From Polyangiaceae bacterium (lineage in GTDB: Bacteria > Myxococcota_A > Polyangia > Polyangiales > Polyangiaceae), in NCBI GenBank assembly GCA_013361525.1, contig JABFXY010000084.1, positions 1-64,000 on the forward strand: a DNA stretch of 64,000 nt, read 5' to 3'. The notes under the pieces are model-generated. The model searched no databases and was not told the origin of the DNA. It was given only the letters and a program-made list of their open reading frames with translations. The position numbers and the translations under genes were made by a program. Shown here one piece after another: positions 15,587-24,379 of this stretch (positions are counted from its first letter, which is position 1; every line of letters starts with the position of its first letter).

Positions 15587-17212
15587 TCAGTCGTCGGCTT
15601 CTTCCCCGTCGGTGCCTTCACCCTCCTCCGTCGGTGCAGGCTTGGGCGGCTCGGGCTTCTTCGGCTCCGGCAACACCGCCTCGGGGTCGTCGAGGTGCTT
15701 CGCGGGCGCGGGTTTGTCGAACGTGTAGGCGAATCCGGCGCCCACGATATCGATATGCCAATTGTAGATACCCCCATTGATGTAATCGGGATTCTCAGGG
15801 GGGTTTGACGCGAGCGGGACGACCTGCGCGAGGCGCGCCGACTCCGGCGCAACGTCGACCTGCTGCGCGAATTGATGCGCATACACGAGGTCGAATCGAG
15901 CGTCGCCGACGGACAAGCTCAATCCCCCGCTCGGCGTCGCTTTGCCCGAGTCGAGCGTCAGCACGGAGATGTATTCGCTCGGCACCGCGCTCGTCGCATA
16001 GCTGAAGCCGAGGCGCGGGGTGACGCGGATGTTCTCCGTCGCCTTGATCTCGTATTCGGCGCCGATCATCGCGGTAATCGAGCTCTGGAAGTTTCGCGGG
16101 ATCTCGATCGCCGGTAGCAGATACTCCGCCGGGAAGCCGGGGACGTTCTTCACCGCGATTCCGTCGGGCTCGATCGTGATCTTGTCGTGGATCGCCCAAT
16201 GCTCGTAATGACCCGCGACCTCGACCCTCAATCCCGGAACCGCGTCGCGCATTTCCACGCCGAGGCGGATCTCCCACGGGAGCTCGAACTTGACGGTAGC
16301 GTCGTCGCCGACGAGCTCCGCATTGCGATAGACCGATGCGGCGGGAAGGCGCGTCTTCAGCTTCGAAGGAGCATTGATCCAATACGGGAGGTGGAACGAC
16401 GCGCCGAGCCGCCAGCCCTCGTAAAACTCCCAGGTCGCGCCGAGGATGCCCGACGGGCTCACGATCGGCGCGGCGTTGTCCAGCGCGGCGAGATCCCACT
16501 CGGGATCTTCCGGCGCGCAGAAGAATCGATCGGGAACACACCCCGATAGGTAATGGGAGCTCTTGAACGAGCCGACCATCAGCTCGAAGCCCAGACCGAA
16601 GCGGAGCTGCTCGATAGGCCGCCACGCCACATAGCCGCCGAGCACGGCGAGCGCAGACCCTTCGAGCGAGACGAGCTGATAACGAGAAGGCGCGGGCGCC
16701 CCTTCGACCTCCTCCGGATATTGGGAGAGGACCGCGTTCGGTGCGTATGCGCCGATTCCAATTCGCCAATCGGGGTGGACGGCGAACGTCCCCGCAATCG
16801 TGGGAATGGGGAGGATCCCCGCCGAGCCCTCGACGGTCGGGAACGTCTGCTCGTACGTCGCTATCGTCTCCCCGGTGTTCGGATCGACTTGGCGCAGGAG
16901 CGCTTGCCGCGTGTAGTCCGACCCGAACAGGACGAGGCTACCGTCGATCAAGAATTGGTTGCCCGCGTCGAACAACCCGGCCGGATTGTACGCAATGGCG
17001 CCCGCGTCGTCGGCCCCCGCGACGAACGCGCCGCCACGCCCCAGCGGACGGACGCCGCGCTCGGCGACGTAAAGACCCGAGGCGCGGGCATCGGATCCAA
17101 TCGAGGAGACCAGCACCATTGCCGAAGCGACGGCACCAGCGCGCAGCCCGATGCGGTTGCGTGTTCCCACGGGGTGTCGGCGTCGCCGAGCCCGCAGCTT
17201 CAGGACGTTCAC
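15587..17212 (-). CDS. FadL/OmpP1-like outer-membrane transporter
   Basis: A 541-residue barrel protein of the FadL/TodX type, which moves hydrophobic molecules across the outer membrane. The signal peptide ends near residue 45 (DARA before SGLYVAERG). The hatch region GVRPLGRGGAFVAGADDAGAIAYNPAGL is conserved family sequence in its pattern of glycines and the NPAG turn. Long amphipathic strands follow, up to AGFAYTFDKP. The last 45 residues are an acidic, proline-rich tail (ending EEADD), unusual for a barrel whose last strand normally closes the protein. It starts at GTG on a GTGA overlap with the giant lipoprotein gene upstream, so the two proteins are made together. Confidence 0.85.
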   Translation of the reverse strand: MNVLKLRARRRRHPVGTRNRIGLRAGAVASAMVLVSSIGSDARASGLYVAERGVRPLGRGGAFVAGADDAGAIAYNPAGLFDAGNQFLIDGSLVLFGSDYTRQALLRQVDPNTGETIATYEQTFPTVEGSAGILPIPTIAGTFAVHPDWRIGIGAYAPNAVLSQYPEEVEGAPAPSRYQLVSLEGSALAVLGGYVAWRPIEQLRFGLGFELMVGSFKSSHYLSGCVPDRFFCAPEDPEWDLAALDNAAPIVSPSGILGATWEFYEGWRLGASFHLPYWINAPSKLKTRLPAASVYRNAELVGDDATVKFELPWEIRLGVEMRDAVPGLRVEVAGHYEHWAIHDKITIEPDGIAVKNVPGFPAEYLLPAIEIPRNFQSSITAMIGAEYEIKATENIRVTPRLGFSYATSAVPSEYISVLTLDSGKATPSGGLSLSVGDARFDLVYAHQFAQQVDVAPESARLAQVVPLASNPPENPDYINGGIYNWHIDIVGAGFAYTFDKPAPAKHLDDPEAVLPEPKKPEPPKPAPTEEGEGTDGEEADD

Positions 17213-20200
17213 TGGTGTTTTCGCTTTCGGACGATGGCGTAGATCTGCTCGAGACCGCGCGTCTCACTCAGCATGAAATCGCGCATGACCTTCATGATGT
17301 AGCCGTAATCCGTGGGATCGAGCGGCGCGAACGGATCGGTCGGATCGGCGCGGTGCACCTCGGTGATGACGTCCATGAAGACCTCCATCGGCGACAGCTC
17401 GGCCCCGCCGGAGGGACCGACCATCGGCGTCACCAGGTTCGCGAGGACCTTGTCGATGACGTGATAACGGTCGTATTCGTCGCTCGTCAGCGCCTGAAGC
17501 ACCATCAGCGTGGTGTCGGCCGCGCCCTTGTCGGGCTCCAGCGCGACGCTCGCCGCGCGCATGATCGGGACGAGCTTCTCGTCGTCGGCGAGGACTTGCA
17601 TCGCATCGACCATCGACGCGAGCGTGCCCTGAAGCTCCTCACCCGAGCCGTTCTCCTGCAGGATGTGCGTGAGGAACCGCTCGAGCGCCCGACGCGCCGC
17701 GGGATCTTGCCGGATCTTCTCGACGAGGTCGACGAGCGCAGCGGTGAATGGAGAGCTCAGCGCGTCTGCGAGGTTTCGCGCGAGGTCGGCCTTCGCCCAG
17801 GTGCATTGGGCGCCGGTCTCACGGTTCGGACAGTGGCTGTTGACCTGCTCGCGCGTCAGCTTCAGCACGGTCGCGAGGAGCGGCATCACACCGCGAATCT
17901 TGAACCGCGTATTTTCGCCGGTTCCCTCGGTCGCGAGGAGAACGTCGACGAGCTGCGATCGGGCGCGCTTCCATTGCGCCTTTCGAATCTCCCCATCCTC
18001 GGCGCCGTCGAAGGAGACATCCATCTGGTGGAGCGCGTCGGTCATGATGTTGAACGGCGTCACCTGGTTCTGGACCGTGCCGTCGACCCACTTCGCGGTC
18101 TTGATTCCTTTGCGATCCTTCAGACCGGTCTGCGCCGAATAGTCCTGACTGAGAAGGATCTTGGTCGTGATCTCGAGAATCTCCGAGCCGGTGAGCGTCT
18201 GTCCGGCATTCGGGCCTCGCTCGATCGTGATCTTCGAGACTTCGTGCGCGGCCACCGCGAACTCGTGGAGCGCGGGGATGATGTCCGTGCGCATGGCCTT
18301 CTCGATGATGGGCTCGTACCGATTGAGGCCCGCCGCGGAGCAATATCGCGGGTCGTCCTTCGGCACGTTGTGATCGCACTCCGAGCCGTGATCCGGCCCG
18401 GGATAATGCCGCCAGAACGTCTCCATCATGTCGAGGAGCATGCGCTCGCCGCGGATGCTCTCGGTGTCGCAGATGCTGACGTCCTCGGAGCACGAGACGT
18501 TCGCGAACGCCGTGACGACCGGGCGCATGTAATCGAGGAACCCGCGCCGCTCCCAGGCGAACATCGAATTGCGCGTGCGAATGCGGAGCGTCTGATCGGG
18601 CCCGTCGCAGAGGATGTTTCCATTGCAGAGCTGGGTCGCGACGGGCTCAAGCATTCCGTAGATGAACGTGTCGGTCTTGCCGCCCTCGTTCAGCGAATCG
18701 TGGTCCGGCATGTTCGGGTAATGGTCGCTGCGCGCGCCGAAGTAGACGAGCCGCATCAGCGCCGACGTCGACGGGTGTGTGGTCATGCCGGTGATGCCGC
18801 TCGACTCCTCGAACATCTCGTCGGGGGACGCCGCGAAACCGAGCGCGTCCATGATGTCGTTGAGGGCGTTGTCCTTGAGCTTGAACTCGGAGCGCTTCGG
18901 GTGTGACGGGTCGAGCACCGCGCCGAAGTAGAACGCCGCGAGGTCCTCCATCTGCATGAGCTCGCAGGGCCCGTACGGGTCGCCGAAGATCGGCCATTCG
19001 AGATCGATGCCGAAGAGTGACGCGTTCACGACCGCGCCGTCCTTGTTACAGGTGCGCGCGCCCGACGCGTCGTAGATGAGTTGCAGCGACTTTTCGAGGA
19101 TCGTGCGGTTCTTCCCATTTCGCGGCGCGTTCACGTCGACGAGGTTGTGGGGGTCCGAAATGGAGAATCCGCCGTCGGTGAGGTTCAGTGAAGGACCATT
19201 GAGATCCGTCGGGTCGTAGTTCAGCTCGTCGACGGTGCTGGCGAACAGCGCAATCGTCTCGCCCATGTGGTTCGAGCCGCCGATGGGGCTCACGATGGCG
19301 GGGTTGGCGAGCGCGCCGACGAGGTTCTTCACCAGACGCGGCTCGGACGCGATGCGCGAGATGACCTGCGCCGCCTCGTCCCAGACCGGGTTTTCGTAGG
19401 GGAGGCCCGCAGGCAAGATCTGCCCTTGTGCCGCGAGCTCGTCGTGCTCGTCGGAGATCTCCTTGATACGGAGGGCTGCCGCCGCCAGGCGCGCCATCTC
19501 CGGCTCGTGGTTCTCCGCGAGGTCGATGAGGCCGAGAAGAAGGGCGTCCGAGTCCTTGTCGCCGACGACCTGGCCGAGACCATAAATGAGATCGACGAGC
19601 GGCGAGTCTTCTCCGCGGAATCGAGTGTATTCGAAACAGGAGGCGCAATCGGTGCCGAGGGGGACGACCTTTTCGGTCTCGAAATCGTATTCCGCCTCTT
19701 CGCGCGGCCCGAGCAGCACGTTCATGCCGGCGAGCGCGTACATCAGCGTCTCGTATTCGTATTGGAACGCATTGGGATCCGACGGATCTGCGTATTCGGT
19801 CGCATCCAGCAGCGGGGTGAGCACGGTCGAGAGCGACGCCGCCGGCGTGCGCGACGTGTCGACGTAGGCATAGAGCTCGCTCGTCGGGCGGCCGAACTCG
19901 TCGAAGGTGCCGATAGCCGGCAACCCGGGGATCGCGAAGGGCGTATCGACGGCCGAAGCATTGCCCTGCGCATCGACGAAGCGGCCGAACGCGTCGACAT
20001 CGGCGAGACCGTCGCCGTCGCCGTCGAAAAATGCTCCGCTGACGCTCGTCGGAACGACGTAGCCGCGGCGATCGCGCATCGCGATGTAACGAGTGGGCGC
20101 GTCCGGCGACGGCGCGAACCGATCGTCTTGGGCGAGCATCAGCTCGCGCATCATTTCGATCGTCGTGCGGGGCCGGTTGAGCTGCGCGGGCCCCGCAAAT

Positions 20201-21036
20201 GTGAGCGGCGGAAGGCCGGAGGTCTCCGGCTTCATGAACGCCATCTCCTCCTTCAAAACGGAGAGCGCCTGGCGAAGCTCCGGATTGGCGTCGCCGAGGG
20301 GGCCGAGCAGGGACACGGCCGAGGTCGTGAGCTCGCGAAGATTCGGGTACGCGAGGGTCGAGCGCATCGCGCCGAGCCCGACGTTCGAGGGCCTGTACCC
20401 GCGACGCGCCCACATTCGGGCGAGCATCTCTTTCGCCTCGACGCTGAGACCGACGGCGTCGAATACATCACCGAGCGCCCGCGTCGTCTTCGGCGCGAGC
20501 GGATCGGCGCCGGGCAGCGGGTCGTAGGGGTTGTTCTCGTAGAGGATCGCGAGCTTCTGGCTGAACTCCATCAACGCGGTGAGGAGATTCACCTTGTCGG
20601 ACGAGTCCTCGGTCGCCGGATTGTCGATATCGACGTCCGGGAAGGTTGCGTTGAAAGCTCGAACGAGCTCACCGCGCCGTCGCACCAGGGTGTGCATCTT
20701 CGCGAGCGAGACGCGGCGCGCCTCCACGGCGGCGTCCGTGCTGACCGGCGGTAGATAGTTGGTGTCGACCTCGTCCGCGTATTCGCCGTTTTCGTCGTAA
20801 TGGCAAATGCCGTCGTACGAGGCGCCGGTCAGGTCCTCTTGGAGGACATCCGCGCCGAGACGGTCGCAGAACACACCATAAAGATCGTCTCCGAAGGTCG
20901 CTTTCGGACCGCTCGGCGTCTTCGTGTCGAAATCGTCTTCGCAGCCGGATGCCCACGCGACGCCGCCAGCGAGCAGCATGACGCGGGCGACAGACCAGGC
21001 TCGGCGAAGAGCTGAGGAAGCAAAGCGACGCTCCAT
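17209..21036 (-). CDS. Giant 1275-residue lipoprotein of unknown function
   Basis: An exported lipoprotein with the lipobox ASGC (Cys32) followed by EDD, where an acidic residue after the cysteine often means outer-membrane retention. The remainder is mostly soluble helix with no domain I recognise. Visible details are a calcium-loop-like DGDGDGLADVDAFGRF near residue 345, a CxxC in GTDCASCFEYTRF, and several scattered cysteine pairs. The ATG at 21036 begins the signal peptide; a longer reading frame starts 23 codons upstream. Its stop overlaps the start of the FadL-like gene. The pair therefore looks like a two-component outer-membrane system with a periplasmic or surface partner; the substrate is unknown. 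Confidence 0.75.
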   Translation of the reverse strand: MERRFASSALRRAWSVARVMLLAGGVAWASGCEDDFDTKTPSGPKATFGDDLYGVFCDRLGADVLQEDLTGASYDGICHYDENGEYADEVDTNYLPPVSTDAAVEARRVSLAKMHTLVRRRGELVRAFNATFPDVDIDNPATEDSSDKVNLLTALMEFSQKLAILYENNPYDPLPGADPLAPKTTRALGDVFDAVGLSVEAKEMLARMWARRGYRPSNVGLGAMRSTLAYPNLRELTTSAVSLLGPLGDANPELRQALSVLKEEMAFMKPETSGLPPLTFAGPAQLNRPRTTIEMMRELMLAQDDRFAPSPDAPTRYIAMRDRRGYVVPTSVSGAFFDGDGDGLADVDAFGRFVDAQGNASAVDTPFAIPGLPAIGTFDEFGRPTSELYAYVDTSRTPAASLSTVLTPLLDATEYADPSDPNAFQYEYETLMYALAGMNVLLGPREEAEYDFETEKVVPLGTDCASCFEYTRFRGEDSPLVDLIYGLGQVVGDKDSDALLLGLIDLAENHEPEMARLAAAALRIKEISDEHDELAAQGQILPAGLPYENPVWDEAAQVISRIASEPRLVKNLVGALANPAIVSPIGGSNHMGETIALFASTVDELNYDPTDLNGPSLNLTDGGFSISDPHNLVDVNAPRNGKNRTILEKSLQLIYDASGARTCNKDGAVVNASLFGIDLEWPIFGDPYGPCELMQMEDLAAFYFGAVLDPSHPKRSEFKLKDNALNDIMDALGFAASPDEMFEESSGITGMTTHPSTSALMRLVYFGARSDHYPNMPDHDSLNEGGKTDTFIYGMLEPVATQLCNGNILCDGPDQTLRIRTRNSMFAWERRGFLDYMRPVVTAFANVSCSEDVSICDTESIRGERMLLDMMETFWRHYPGPDHGSECDHNVPKDDPRYCSAAGLNRYEPIIEKAMRTDIIPALHEFAVAAHEVSKITIERGPNAGQTLTGSEILEITTKILLSQDYSAQTGLKDRKGIKTAKWVDGTVQNQVTPFNIMTDALHQMDVSFDGAEDGEIRKAQWKRARSQLVDVLLATEGTGENTRFKIRGVMPLLATVLKLTREQVNSHCPNRETGAQCTWAKADLARNLADALSSPFTAALVDLVEKIRQDPAARRALERFLTHILQENGSGEELQGTLASMVDAMQVLADDEKLVPIMRAASVALEPDKGAADTTLMVLQALTSDEYDRYHVIDKVLANLVTPMVGPSGGAELSPMEVFMDVITEVHRADPTDPFAPLDPTDYGYIMKVMRDFMLSETRGLEQIYAIVRKRKHQ

Positions 21037-21159
21037 ATCGGCACCCCGGCGGTCGACTTTACGCGAACAACGGCGCGTTGTGTCGTGGTCAACAAGATGA
21101 CGCAACGATTACGCAACGCGTTAGCAAACACTCAATCACCCGCGGGGTACACAGCTTGA

Positions 21160-21205
21160 ATGGGCGACCAAAGTGGTGCTCGCCCATGACGCAGTTTTGT
21201 GCGTC
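21160..21205 (+). promoter_or_regulatory. Two adjacent hairpins in the glmU leader
   Basis: ATGGGCGA (21160-21167) pairs perfectly with TCGCCCAT (21180-21187). Directly after it GACGCA (21188-21193) pairs with TGCGTC (21200-21205). Both lie 48-93 bases before the glmU start, in the 216-base divergent gap. They may form a structured leader or operator sites. They do not resemble the glmS ribozyme. Confidence 0.4.
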
Positions 21206-21252
21206 GCGTCAGACGTCTCCCAGAACCGATTCTGCTAAAGGCCTTGTCTCCC

Positions 21253-22653
21253 ATGAACAACGTGACCGCAGTGATCCTCGCAGCCGGCCAAGGGACTCGC
21301 ATGAAGAGCCAACGCGCGAAGGTCCTGCACGAGCTCGCGGGTCGGTCGCTGCTGCACCATGTGCTGACGGCGGCCTTCGAGGCGGGCGCCAAGGACGCGC
21401 TGGTCGTCGTCGGCTTCGATGCGGACAACGTCCGGGCATCCCTCGCCTCGTTCGGGGATCGGGTTCGAACAGCGCTCCAACCGGAGCAGCGGGGGACGGG
21501 CCATGCGGTCGAGTGCGCCCTCGCCGAGGTGCCCGCGAGCGCGGAGCATTTGCTCATTCTCTGCGGAGACACGCCGCTGATTCAGTCAGCCGACCTCGAA
21601 CGCCTCATGAAGGCGATGGATCCGTCCGATGCTTCTCAGGTGTTGTCGCTGCTGACCTGCAAGGTGACGGACCCGACGGGTTACGGCCGAATCGTTCGCG
21701 ATGGGTCGGGCGCGGTGCTCGCCATTCGAGAGCACCGCGATTGCTCCGAGGCAGAGCGCGCCATCGACGAGATCAACCCCGCAATGTACGCGGCGCGGGC
21801 TTCCTTCGTGCGCGAAGCGGTCAAACAGTTGAAGCCGAACAACGCGCAAGGTGAGCTCTATTTCACCGACGTCGTCGCGCAGGCTGCGGCGCTGAAAGGG
21901 GCGAAAGCGGTCCTCGCCGAGGACGCGAGCACGCTCGTCGGCATCAACGACCGGGCGCAGCTCTTCGCGGCGGAAGAGGTCATGTACCAATCGATCACCG
22001 ACCGCCTTCGAAAGAGCGGCGTGACCATTCGCGGCGACGCGCGTGTCGACGCCGGCGTGGTGGTGGAGCAGGACGTGGTGCTCGAGCGCGGCGTCGTCCT
22101 TCGCGGCGCGACCGTGGTTCGAAAGGGCGCCTTCATCGACGTCGGCTGCGTGTTGACCGACGTCGTCGTGGCGGAGGGCGCGAAGCTTCAGCCCTATTCT
22201 GTCGCGACGAAATCGTCGGTCGGCTCGAAAGCGCATATCGGGCCATTTTCGCATTTGCGTCCCGACAGCGAGATTGGAGACGAGGCCCACGTCGGCAACT
22301 TCGTCGAGACGAAGAAGACCGTGCTGCGCAAAGGCGCAAAGGCGAACCACCTCGCGTACCTCGGGGATGGAGACATCGGCGAAGGCGCCAACATCGGCGC
22401 CGGAACCATCTTTTGCAATTACGACGGGTTCCGAAAACACAAGACCGAGATCGGCCCCGGCGCATTCGTCGGGAGCGACTCGCAGATCATCGCGCCGGTG
22501 AAGATCGGCGCGGGCGCATATGTCGCGACCGGCACGACGGTGACAAAAGACGTGCCCGACGACGCGCTCGCGATTGCGCGTTTGAAACAAGAGAACAAAG
22601 AGGGATACGCGTCGAAGCTCAAGGCGCGCCTCAAGGCCGGAAGCGGCAAGTAG
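21253..22653 (+). CDS. glmU: Bifunctional GlmU (UDP-GlcNAc synthesis)
   Basis: A 466-residue bifunctional enzyme that acetylates glucosamine-1-phosphate and then couples it to UTP to give UDP-GlcNAc for peptidoglycan and LPS. The N-terminal pyrophosphorylase opens with VILAAGQGTRMKSQRAKVLH and has the uridine-binding LCGDTPL. The C-terminal left-handed beta helix runs from about residue 250, with hexapeptides such as IGPFSHLRPDSEIGDEAHVG, the acetyltransferase stretch NFVETKKTVL and the loop NIGAGTIFCNYDG. The ATG at 21253 is at the family start; the frame is open upstream. It is convergent with a kinase gene 31 bases away and divergent from the giant lipoprotein gene. Confidence 0.96.
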   Translation: MNNVTAVILAAGQGTRMKSQRAKVLHELAGRSLLHHVLTAAFEAGAKDALVVVGFDADNVRASLASFGDRVRTALQPEQRGTGHAVECALAEVPASAEHLLILCGDTPLIQSADLERLMKAMDPSDASQVLSLLTCKVTDPTGYGRIVRDGSGAVLAIREHRDCSEAERAIDEINPAMYAARASFVREAVKQLKPNNAQGELYFTDVVAQAAALKGAKAVLAEDASTLVGINDRAQLFAAEEVMYQSITDRLRKSGVTIRGDARVDAGVVVEQDVVLERGVVLRGATVVRKGAFIDVGCVLTDVVVAEGAKLQPYSVATKSSVGSKAHIGPFSHLRPDSEIGDEAHVGNFVETKKTVLRKGAKANHLAYLGDGDIGEGANIGAGTIFCNYDGFRKHKTEIGPGAFVGSDSQIIAPVKIGAGAYVATGTTVTKDVPDDALAIARLKQENKEGYASKLKARLKAGSGK

Positions 22654-22684
22654 GGCGCCGGCCGCGTCTCGCCCGTCGAGGCCG

Positions 22685-24331
22685 TCAGGGCTTGGCGGAG
22701 CCCGACGCCGAAGCGTTGGGAGCGCCGTTCGAGGGCGCCGCCGACGCCTTCGGCTGCGCCGATGCAGCGGCCGACGCGGACGGCGCGACGGACGCCGACG
22801 CAGAGGGCGCGACCGATTCGATAGGCGGCGGCGCACCCGCGCTCTCGACGTGGCTCGCGGTGACCGACGGAATGGGAACCAGGTGCCACGTGCTCGGCTC
22901 CGCGGTCGGGATGTGAGGTGGCTTTGCTGCGGTCGCCGTGGCCTTCGCCGAGGGGGTCGGTGGAGCCGTCGTGGTCGGTGCCGCGCCCGTCGGTTGCTTC
23001 GGGACGCTCGCGGTCACCGTCGCAGCGGACTCGGGTCGCGCGGCGGGGACGTCACGCGGCTTGCGCGTCATATCGTCGCGATCACCCCGATTGTGTGTGA
23101 CCGCCCATAACGTCGCCGCTGCGCCCATCGCGACGACGGCTCCGGCGACGATCGCAATGGTGGGCGAGCGCTTCTTCGGCTCGAACGACGGTAATGGCGC
23201 CGGCGTCGGAAATTGCACCGGCGGAGCGGACTGCCCTTTTGCGATCGCGACATCGGCGCGCCAATCGGCAAACCCTCGAGCCGGCGTCGCGGCTTTCGTC
23301 TTCGTGACGCGCGAGCGGGGCTCGTTCACCGTCGCCGCGACCGGCAGCGGCGGCAGGATCACTTGCGGCGCCGTTGCATCCCGCTGCGGGAATGCGTGCG
23401 TCAGCTCCTCGAGGAACGCTCGCGCGCTCTGCGGCCGATCCCGCGGGCGCTTCGCGAGCGCGCGCAAGATCGCGCGACGCATCCGCTCTGGCACCTTCGC
23501 GCCGGCCTCCGTCGAATCGAAGGGCAGCGGATCGGCTGTGGTGTGCCGCGCCGCCCACTCGAACATCGTCTCGGCGACAAAAGGGAGGATTCCCGTCGCG
23601 CATTCATAGGCCATCACGCCGAGCGCATAGACGTCGCTCGTCGCGTCGACCGGCCCGGAAGAGAAGCGCTCGGGCGCCATATAGGCGGGTGTCCCGAGGA
23701 CCGTCCCCTGCTCGGTGAGCCTTCGTTCGCGCGGCCCCGCTGCGGGATCCGCCCTCCACGCGATGCCGAAGTCGAGCACTTTGACGAAATCGTCGTCCCC
23801 TGCCCTCGACGTGAGCAGGACGTTGTCGGGCTTGAGGTCGCGATGGATGATCCCGCGGCCGTGCGCTTCCGTGAGCGAGCCGCAGATCTGGGCGAAGAGA
23901 TGGTCGATCCGATCGATGGCGAGCGGCCCTCCGTCGGCGAGCACCTTCGCGAGTGACCGGCCCTCGACGTACTCCATGACCACGTAGAGCTCGCCTCCCT
24001 CCGCTTCGCCGAAATCGTAGACTTCGATCGTATTGGGGTGTCGAAGCACGGTGACGATCCCACATTCGTGCATGAATCGCTCGACGACCTTCTCGTTGGT
24101 CGCGAGGCCCGGCTGAACCATCTTCACCGCGACGGTGCGTACGATCGATCCGAGGCGCTGCTCGGCGGCGTACACGCGGCCCATTCCGCCTTCGGCGATC
24201 AATCGCCGAAGGAAATACTTGCCGCCGATCATGCTGCCGATGCGCTGATCACACGCGCGCAGCTGCGCGCCGCAATGCAGGCAAGCACTCTGCTGCTCGA
24301 GGACGTAATGGCCGCAGCGCGGACATGTCAT
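22685..24331 (-). CDS. Ser/Thr protein kinase with N-terminal zinc ribbon (1)
   Basis: 548 residues. A zinc ribbon (Cys3, Cys6, Cys17, Cys20) precedes a Hanks-type kinase at about 37-300 with a full set of residues: glycine loop AEGGMGRVY, Lys70 in VAVK, HRDLKPDN (Asp165) and DFG (187-189). A Pro/Ala linker leads to one membrane segment at about 390-411, and the last 135 residues, rich in Pro, Ala, Ser and Thr, would lie in the periplasm with no recognised sensor domain. It is a tandem paralogue of the next upstream gene: about three quarters of the first 80 residues are identical by eye. The order on the minus strand is kinase 2 then kinase 1, 48 bases apart. Confidence 0.92.
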   Translation of the reverse strand: MTCPRCGHYVLEQQSACLHCGAQLRACDQRIGSMIGGKYFLRRLIAEGGMGRVYAAEQRLGSIVRTVAVKMVQPGLATNEKVVERFMHECGIVTVLRHPNTIEVYDFGEAEGGELYVVMEYVEGRSLAKVLADGGPLAIDRIDHLFAQICGSLTEAHGRGIIHRDLKPDNVLLTSRAGDDDFVKVLDFGIAWRADPAAGPRERRLTEQGTVLGTPAYMAPERFSSGPVDATSDVYALGVMAYECATGILPFVAETMFEWAARHTTADPLPFDSTEAGAKVPERMRRAILRALAKRPRDRPQSARAFLEELTHAFPQRDATAPQVILPPLPVAATVNEPRSRVTKTKAATPARGFADWRADVAIAKGQSAPPVQFPTPAPLPSFEPKKRSPTIAIVAGAVVAMGAAATLWAVTHNRGDRDDMTRKPRDVPAARPESAATVTASVPKQPTGAAPTTTAPPTPSAKATATAAKPPHIPTAEPSTWHLVPIPSVTASHVESAGAPPPIESVAPSASASVAPSASAAASAQPKASAAPSNGAPNASASGSAKP

Positions 24332-24379
24332 GACGAAGACCTCGTGGGGCGTTTCTGGCCGCGAAGCATGATCCGCGTC

